Shown here in pieces: positions 58,653-64,000 of a DNA stretch of 64,000 nt (within the stretch, counting starts at the first letter, position 1; every line of letters begins with the position of its first letter). Under the pieces are notes generated by a model, which did not search any database, was not told the origin of the DNA, and saw nothing but the letters and a program-made list of their open reading frames with translations. The position numbers were made by a program, and so were the translations under genes. Source of the DNA: Devosia sp. (lineage in GTDB: Bacteria; Pseudomonadota; Alphaproteobacteria; Rhizobiales; Devosiaceae); assembly GCF_017744655.1 (NCBI RefSeq), contig NZ_JAGIAW010000004.1, positions 62,001 through 126,000 of the forward strand. Direction: 5' to 3'.

Positions 58653-58680
58653 GATAACCAAGACGACAAGGTCGCCTATC

Positions 58681-59709
58681 ATGAAAAGACTTTTGCCAAC
58701 CTCCACTGCCGGCAGCCTTCCCAAGCCCTCCTGGCTTGCTCAGCCCGAAAAACTCTGGTCGCCCTGGAAATTGCAGGGCGAGGAATTGATCGAGGGTAAG
58801 CAGGATGCCCTGCGCGTCACCCTCGCCGATCAACGGCAGGCAGGTATTGATATCGTCAGCGACGGCGAACAGACGCGCCAGCATTTCGTCACCACGTTCA
58901 TCGAGCATCTCGACGGCGTCGATTTCGAAAAGCGCGAGACCGTCAGAATTCGCGATCGCTACGATGCGAGCGTGCCGACGGTCGTTGGCGCCGTCTCGCG
59001 CCCCAAATCGGTTTTCGTGGAAGACGCCAAATTCCTGCGTCAACAGACCAGCCAACCGATCAAATGGGCCCTGCCGGGTCCGATGACCATGATCGATACG
59101 CTCTATGACGCCCACTACAAGAGCCGCGAGAAACTGGCCTGGGAGTTCGCCAAGATCGTCAACGAGGAAGCCAGGGAACTGGAAGCGGCGGGTGTCGATA
59201 TCATCCAGTTCGACGAGCCGGCGTTCAACGTCTTCTTCGATGAGGTGAACGACTGGGGCGTGGCGACGCTTGAAAGGGCCATCGAAGGTCTCAAGTGCGA
59301 GACTGCGGTCCATATCTGCTATGGCTATGGCATCAAGGCCAATACGGACTGGAAGAAGACGCTCGGGGATGAATGGCGCCAGTATGAGCGGACGTTCCCG
59401 AAGCTCCAAAAGTCCAATATCGACCTGATTTCGCTCGAGTGCCACAACTCGCACGTTCCGATGGATCTGATCGAGCTCATTCGCGGCAAGAAGGTCATGG
59501 TCGGGGCTATCGACGTGGCATCGAACACCATCGAGACGCCGGAAGAAGTCGCCGATACGCTGCGAAAGGCCTTGAAGTTTGTCGATGCGGACAAGCTTTA
59601 CCCCAGCACCAATTGCGGCATGGCTCCGCTGTCTCGCGCGGTGGCGACGGGCAAGCTCAATGCCTTGAGCGCAGGCGCTGAAATCCTCCGCAAGGAACTC
59701 TCGGCCTAG
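58681..59709 (+). CDS. mesD: MesD, core-type cobalamin-independent methionine synthase
   Basis: A 342-residue protein equal to the C-terminal catalytic half of MetE. It starts with STAGSLPKPSWL near residue 8. The zinc ligands are visible: HICYGYG (His and Cys), a Glu in SLECHNSH and the last Cys in STNCGMAP. It methylates homocysteine to methionine without B12. It lacks the N-terminal half of MetE that is needed with polyglutamyl folate, which fits the folate-independent MesD type. It lies next to mesX. Confidence 0.9.
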   Translation: MKRLLPTSTAGSLPKPSWLAQPEKLWSPWKLQGEELIEGKQDALRVTLADQRQAGIDIVSDGEQTRQHFVTTFIEHLDGVDFEKRETVRIRDRYDASVPTVVGAVSRPKSVFVEDAKFLRQQTSQPIKWALPGPMTMIDTLYDAHYKSREKLAWEFAKIVNEEARELEAAGVDIIQFDEPAFNVFFDEVNDWGVATLERAIEGLKCETAVHICYGYGIKANTDWKKTLGDEWRQYERTFPKLQKSNIDLISLECHNSHVPMDLIELIRGKKVMVGAIDVASNTIETPEEVADTLRKALKFVDADKLYPSTNCGMAPLSRAVATGKLNALSAGAEILRKELSA

Positions 59710-59833
59710 TGCCTGCGGGGCTCCATCCAGTCGACCGTGCCGACGTCTTCGGCATGATCGGCCGACCCAATACGAGCAGGGCGCGCACCGTGCGCCTCGC
59801 TTTTGTTCATCTCAGCGCATCAGAGAGACCAAC

Positions 59834-60334
59834 ATGAACATGGTGGATCACCGTTTCGACATTGTGGACCAAGCCACGTATCGCAACGGCATGTCGCGCC
59901 TCGGCACCTCAGTCAGCGTCGTCACCACCCTGTCTGGCGGCAAGCGCTACGGCTTTACCGCGTCGGCCGTCTGCAGCGTCAGCGATACGCCCGCAACACT
60001 GCTTGTCTGCATCAATCGCGGGAGTTCATCTTTTCCGGCTTTTGAGGGTTCGCGCTATTTCTGCGTCAACACGCTGATGCCGGGTCAGGAAGAGATATCG
60101 GACGTCTTTGGTGGGAGAATGCCGAGTAGTGACCGGTTTGCGCATGGCGAATGGGGCGACGGCCTTACGGGTGTCCCCGTGCTGGCGAATGCTTCGGTGA
60201 GTTTTGAATGCGAGCTGACCAATGCGGTCGACGAAGCAACGCACCGTGTCCTTTTCGGGCGCGTGATCGACATTCGAGAGAATGAGGAGCGGGCAACACT
60301 GCTCTATTGCATGCGCCGTTATCTCCGCGGCTAG
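59834..60334 (+). CDS. Flavin reductase-like protein
   Basis: A 166-residue protein of the flavin reductase (RutF/HpaC) family. It shows MSRLGTSVSVVTT, GFTASAVCSVSDTPATLLVCINR and ECELTNAV. It probably makes reduced FMN with NAD(P)H. Its place after mesX-mesD suggests it supplies reduced flavin to the oxygen-dependent step. The 124-base gap before it holds no visible gene. Confidence 0.87.
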   Translation: MNMVDHRFDIVDQATYRNGMSRLGTSVSVVTTLSGGKRYGFTASAVCSVSDTPATLLVCINRGSSSFPAFEGSRYFCVNTLMPGQEEISDVFGGRMPSSDRFAHGEWGDGLTGVPVLANASVSFECELTNAVDEATHRVLFGRVIDIRENEERATLLYCMRRYLRG

Positions 60335-60352
60335 GCTTTCCAGAGTTTTCAC

Positions 60353-61207
60353 ATGTTCGCCCCGGAACCAGTCATTGGCCGTCCGCTCCCCGCTTCAATC
60401 GAAATCCTGCCCAGACAGGTCCCGGCAAATGATCACCTCGCGGTATTGCTGCCTGCGGGAACGCGGGTCTACATGGCCGACATCGGTGGCCCCAACTCTG
60501 AAGTGGAAATGCTTCAGGCGGCTCGACGTGTGAAGGATATCGGCTGCATCCCCGTGCCGCATCTGGCGGCGCGGCGTATCGCAAACCAACGGGCCTTGGA
60601 GAGACGCTTGGGGCAACTTGCCGAGCATGCCGGCGTCGATGATGTTCTTGTGGTTGGCGGCGGCGTCGCTACGCCCATGGGCCCCTATGCCAGTGCCATG
60701 GATATCCTGGATACCGGCATTTTCGATCGGTTCGGTATCAAGGACATAGCCGTCGCAGGTCATCCCGAAGGCAGTCTAGATTTTGCCGAGACATTTGCAA
60801 TCGACGCTCTTCGGCAGAAGAAGGATTTTGCCGACCGAAGCGGCGCGCGCTTGCGTATCGTCACCCAATTCGGCTTTGACCCCATGCGTGCCGTGACATG
60901 GGCGGAGGCCCTTGCAAAAATTGGTATCGATACTCCGGTGCATATCGGCGTCGCGGGTCCAGCAACCGTCTCCACGCTGCTCAAATATGCAAGGCTTTGC
61001 GGTGTCGGAAACTCACTCTCGATGTTCAGGAGAAGCGGGGTCAGTCTTTTGTCGCTCACGACCGGCTATGTGCCGGAAGCCTTTGTCACGACAATCGAGG
61101 AGCAATTATCCATTTCGGCGCGACCGGCAATCGTGCAGATGCACGTATTTCCATTCGGGGGGCTCGAACGGTCAACGAGCTGGCTGCGCCAGCGGGGATC
61201 ATGGTAG
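60353..61207 (+). CDS. Methylenetetrahydrofolate reductase-like protein
   Basis: A 284-residue TIM-barrel protein of the MTHFR/MetF superfamily. VYMADIGGPNS, VGGGVATPMGPY, the AGHPEGS motif (compare the PEGH of MetF) and IVTQFGFDP are visible. Classical MetF makes methyl-folate for MetE or MetH. In an operon with the folate-independent MesD, its role could differ, for example demethylation or production of another methyl carrier. It lies 18 bases after the flavin reductase. Confidence 0.82.
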   Translation: MFAPEPVIGRPLPASIEILPRQVPANDHLAVLLPAGTRVYMADIGGPNSEVEMLQAARRVKDIGCIPVPHLAARRIANQRALERRLGQLAEHAGVDDVLVVGGGVATPMGPYASAMDILDTGIFDRFGIKDIAVAGHPEGSLDFAETFAIDALRQKKDFADRSGARLRIVTQFGFDPMRAVTWAEALAKIGIDTPVHIGVAGPATVSTLLKYARLCGVGNSLSMFRRSGVSLLSLTTGYVPEAFVTTIEEQLSISARPAIVQMHVFPFGGLERSTSWLRQRGSW

Positions 61208-61340
61208 TTCCGAAAATGGTTGTCGGGTCCCTATGAGCGGCCAAGCGCTCGCCAACAAATTCCAATCGCGAATGGTGACAATGAGCATTGCCCCATTCCT
61301 CTATTCTGCAACCTCTCTCTGATTGATCCGGCACAGCACA

Positions 61341-62342
61341 ATGTCACTCGCTAAACGCCTGAAACGCTTCGGTCTCGATTATTACCTGTTTCTGCTGCTC
61401 GGTACCGTGGCGCTGGCTACGTTCTTGCCTGCGTCCGGTATCGGGGCGGAGATCGTCGATCAGGTCGCCTATTTCGCCGTCGCCTTGCTGTTCTTCCTTT
61501 ACGGCGCCAAGCTCAATACCAGCGCCATCGTGGCGGGGATCACCAACTGGCGGCTGCAAGGACTGGTCTTCGGATTCACCTACCTGCTGTTTCCGCTCTG
61601 CGGCCTTGCACTGGCGGCCGCGCTGTCGCCGTGGATTGAGGAAGAGCTGGCGATCGGTATCGTCTATCTTTCCGTCCTGCCGTCTACCGTGCAATCGTCC
61701 ATCGCCTTCACCTCGATAGCGCGCGGTAATGTTCCTGCCGCGGTCTGCGCCGCCTCGACGTCCAATATTCTCGGTGTTTTCCTCACCCCGGCCCTGGTTG
61801 CCCTGCTTCTCCACTCCTCGGGCGAAGGGATATCGCTTCAATCCATTATGGATATCGGGCTGCAGATCCTGGCACCTTTCATCCTTGGCCAGTTGCTTCG
61901 GCCGCTCGTCGGCGGCTTCATCAGCCGGCACACGCTCCTGACGCAGGTGGTCGATCGCGGCTCCATTCTCATCATCGTCTACTCGGCCTTCAGCGCCGGC
62001 GTGATCGCCGGTATCTGGGAGGAAGTCGGCCTCGGCAGCCTCTCGATCATCATCGCCGCCGACGTGCTGCTGCTTGCCTTTGTCATGGTGAGCACGTGGT
62101 GGGTGGGACGCGTCGCCGGGCTTGACCACGCCGATCGGCTGACGCTGCTGTTCTGCGGCTCAAAGAAGAGCCTCGCCAGCGGCCTGCCCATGGCCAATAT
62201 CCTGTTCGCAGGGCAGGCCGTCAGCATGATCATCTTGCCCCTGATGCTCTTCCATCAGATTCAGCTTTTTGTCTGCGCTGTTATCGCACAACGCGCGGGT
62301 CATCTGGCCGACGAAAGAGTACGACAGGCGGCAACGGCGTAG
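61341..62342 (+). CDS. Bile acid:sodium symporter-like (SBF-like) transporter
   Basis: A 333-residue membrane protein with about 9-10 segments of the SBF-like (YfeH-type) group. AVALLFFLYGAKL, the VLPSTVQSSIAFTSIARGN stretch and GSKKSLASGLPMA are family features. ATG 61341 was chosen; TTG 61323 is an alternative. Its substrate is unknown. The 133-base gap upstream contains no clear gene or terminator, so it may belong to the methionine operon. Confidence 0.88.
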   Translation: MSLAKRLKRFGLDYYLFLLLGTVALATFLPASGIGAEIVDQVAYFAVALLFFLYGAKLNTSAIVAGITNWRLQGLVFGFTYLLFPLCGLALAAALSPWIEEELAIGIVYLSVLPSTVQSSIAFTSIARGNVPAAVCAASTSNILGVFLTPALVALLLHSSGEGISLQSIMDIGLQILAPFILGQLLRPLVGGFISRHTLLTQVVDRGSILIIVYSAFSAGVIAGIWEEVGLGSLSIIIAADVLLLAFVMVSTWWVGRVAGLDHADRLTLLFCGSKKSLASGLPMANILFAGQAVSMIILPLMLFHQIQLFVCAVIAQRAGHLADERVRQAATA

Positions 62343-62384
62343 CGGACGGGGCCATGCTGCGCCTCGTCTTCCCGACGGAGGGTC

Positions 62385-63455
62385 TTACCGTATCCTTTCC
62401 CCGCTCGTAGCGTCGAAGAGAAAGGCGCGCGCTGGATCGAAGCCGGTTTCAAGAACCGTACCGCGCGCAACGTTCCTGCCCTCGCGCATTTCGAGCGTCA
62501 GGGGGTGGGGGCTACCCGAGCCGGCATAGGCGTAGGACGCGCCGCCCAGATGCTCGACGAGATCGACCATGACGCTCAGGCGTACCGGCAGGTTGGGACC
62601 GAAATGCTCGGGCCGAATGCCGAGTAGCAGGTCTCGGCCCAGCTGCGGGCTTGAGCCCAGCGATAGCGAAACTTCCGCATTGCCGTAATCGGTCAGTCGG
62701 ATCACCCCGTTTTCGTCCTGCCGGGCGCGCATAAAATTCATGCGCGGAGAGCCGATAAAGCCGGCGACGAAAAGATTGGCGGGATCATCGTAGAGAGAAA
62801 GGGGCGTCCCGGACTGTTCGACGCGGCCGGCGCGCAGCACCACGATCTTGTCGGCCAGCGTCATGGCTTCGACCTGGTCGTGGGTGACATAGATCATGGT
62901 CGCCGCCAGTTCGGCGTGCAGCCGGGCAATTTCGAGCCGCATCTGCACGCGCAATTCGGCGTCGAGATTGCTCAGCGGCTCGTCGAAGAGAAAGACATCC
63001 GGCTGACGGACGATGGCCCGGCCGATGGCTACGCGCTGGCGCTGGCCGCCGGAAAGTTGTTTTGGCTTGCGGTCGAGCAATTCGGTCAGGTGCAGTGCGC
63101 TCGCCGCTTCGGCAACCTTGCGCTCGACTTCGGCGCGCGGCATGCCGTTCATCCTGAGGCCAAAGCCGATATTGTCGCGGACGCTCATATGCGGGTAGAG
63201 CGCATAGGACTGAAAGACCATGGCGACGCCCCGCTCGGACGGGTCGAGTGTTGTCACATCGCGCCCGCCAATAGTGATGGTGCCGTCGCTGACGCTTTCG
63301 AGCCCGGCAATCATGCGCAACAGGGTCGACTTGCCACAGCCGGACGGGCCGACAAAGACGACGAATTCGCCGTTCCCAATCTCGAGGTCGACGCCATGGA
63401 TGATATGGGTTTCGCCGAAAGACTTGCGGACTTTGGAAAGCGACAGGCTTGCCAC
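62385..63455 (-). CDS. Sugar-type ABC transporter, ATP-binding protein (UgpC/MalK-like)
   Basis: A 356-residue ATPase. Walker A is GPSGCGKST near residue 38, the signature LSGGQRQR, Walker B VFLFDEP and the switch VTHD. A TOBE-type C-terminal domain with IRPEHFG follows. GTG 63455 with GGAG 6 bases upstream gives the typical start. It is downstream of the permease gene on the same strand. The imported compound (sugar or glycerol phosphate) cannot be told from the ATPase alone. Confidence 0.92.
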   Translation of the reverse strand: MASLSLSKVRKSFGETHIIHGVDLEIGNGEFVVFVGPSGCGKSTLLRMIAGLESVSDGTITIGGRDVTTLDPSERGVAMVFQSYALYPHMSVRDNIGFGLRMNGMPRAEVERKVAEAASALHLTELLDRKPKQLSGGQRQRVAIGRAIVRQPDVFLFDEPLSNLDAELRVQMRLEIARLHAELAATMIYVTHDQVEAMTLADKIVVLRAGRVEQSGTPLSLYDDPANLFVAGFIGSPRMNFMRARQDENGVIRLTDYGNAEVSLSLGSSPQLGRDLLLGIRPEHFGPNLPVRLSVMVDLVEHLGGASYAYAGSGSPHPLTLEMREGRNVARGTVLETGFDPARAFLFDATSGERIR

Positions 63456-63466
63456 GGAAAACTCCT

Positions 63467-64000
63467 TCAGCCCTTGATGCCGGCCCCGGCCAGGCCCTGC
63501 ACGTAGTAACGCTGCAGAGGCAAAAGCAGGGCGATGGGGATCAAAGCGGTGATGACCGAAACCGCAAAAAGCTGGTTCCAGATGGTTTGATATTGTTGCT
63601 GGAAGGCGGCCATGCCGACCTGGATGACCTTGAACTGCTGGCTGGGCATGGCCAGCAGCGGCCAGAGAAAAGCCTCCCACTGGAAGATGAACAGCAGAAG
63701 TGCCGCGCTGATGCAGGTGGGAAGCGACAACGGCACATAGATGCGCAGCAGGATGTCGATCCAGCTCACCCCATCGAGCCGGGCCGCTTCGGCATAGTCC
63801 TTCGGCACCTGGCTGAAGAACTGATAGAAGAGGAAGACGGCAAGGCCATTGGCGACGCTGGGCACGATCAGAGCCGCAATATTGTCGAGCCACCCCAATT
63901 GCTGGGTGACCGTATAGAGCGGCAGGGCGATGGCTTCAAAGGGCAGCATGAAGCTGATGATGATGGCCGAGAGGATGAACTTCTTGCCCTTGAAGTCGAA
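63467..64000 (-). CDS. Sugar ABC transporter permease (MalG/UgpE-like), 5' end cut by the window
   Basis: The C-terminal 177 residues of a MalG-type permease. The EAA loop reads [29 protein letters not shown], and membrane segments follow. The frame is still open at base 64000, and the last visible residues are [10 protein letters not shown]. Its stop is 11 bases before the ATPase gene, so they share an operon whose other parts lie to the right. Confidence 0.93.
   Translation of the reverse strand, partial: FDFKGKKFILSAIIISFMLPFEAIALPLYTVTQQLGWLDNIAALIVPSVANGLAVFLFYQFFSQVPKDYAEAARLDGVSWIDILLRIYVPLSLPTCISAALLLFIFQWEAFLWPLLAMPSQQFKVIQVGMAAFQQQYQTIWNQLFAVSVITALIPIALLLPLQRYYVQGLAGAGIKG

Overview
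The window looks like chromosomal DNA of a high-GC alphaproteobacterium of the Hyphomicrobiales. Devosia and its relatives fit best. The reasons are a BcsN-type cellulose gene, class Ib ribonucleotide reductase with a NrdR-like box, a Mur-like palindrome before sitABCD, RirA-like TGA-N9-TCA sites before iron genes, and a Brucella-like ATP synthase subunit a. The genus is an inference from recalled sequence similarity. No tRNA, rRNA, CRISPR array, insertion sequence or prophage was seen.

Layout, left half. 1-2874: cellulose synthase bcsA (cut by the window edge) and bcsN. 3113-6095: queH, then the methylcitrate genes prpB and prpC. 6275-7476: a P-loop NTPase and an orphan ImmA/IrrE-type metallopeptidase. 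7580-11401: nrdHIEF on the minus strand. 11952-15453: sitABCD manganese/iron importer. 15631-18846: a rifampin ADP-ribosyltransferase (arr), then a MerR-type regulator divergent from a Zn/Cd/Pb-exporting ATPase. 19004-23470: a GH13 glucosidase, GNAT, cupin, secreted alpha/beta hydrolase and a 2-hydroxyacid dehydrogenase. 23697-26884: the conserved ATP-grasp / alpha-E / transglutaminase trio of unknown function; its transglutaminase appears to lack the catalytic cysteine. 26973-35397: a LysR regulator, a small membrane protein and a peptide-import operon with fused ATPases and a CocE-type peptidase, ending in a strong terminator.

Layout, right half. 35432-38068: a large secreted protein with two related lectin-like modules, a zinc-peptidase core and a rhodanese-like tail without its cysteine. 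38291-42627: MFS/AraC and an amidohydrolase/flavin-monooxygenase pair. 42772-44942: an isolated atpB with a 58-residue membrane partner, then chaA. 45072-52749: an iron block. Imelysin, a delta-60 propeller and cytochrome c run left; piuC and an Fe(III) ABC importer run right; two TGA-N9-TCA sites lie between them. 52738-56666: a DNA-binding-like protein, a LysR gene that seems to start at ATT, PhzF and an epoxide hydrolase. 56740-62342: a broken GMC oxidoreductase remnant, then a B12-riboswitch-controlled methionine operon (mesX, mesD, flavin reductase, MTHFR-like protein, SBF-like transporter). 62385-64000: part of a sugar ABC importer.

The most interesting region is 57181-62342. A 16-bp palindrome, a cobalamin riboswitch, a hairpin covering a Shine-Dalgarno sequence and a 43-codon leader ORF whose stop overlaps the mesX start precede genes for an oxygen-dependent, folate-independent methionine synthase. 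This suggests B12-repressed, translationally coupled control of the B12-independent route. Metal-responsive control recurs in the window: Mn/Fe (sit), Zn/Cd (merR/zntA) and Fe (imelysin/fbp).
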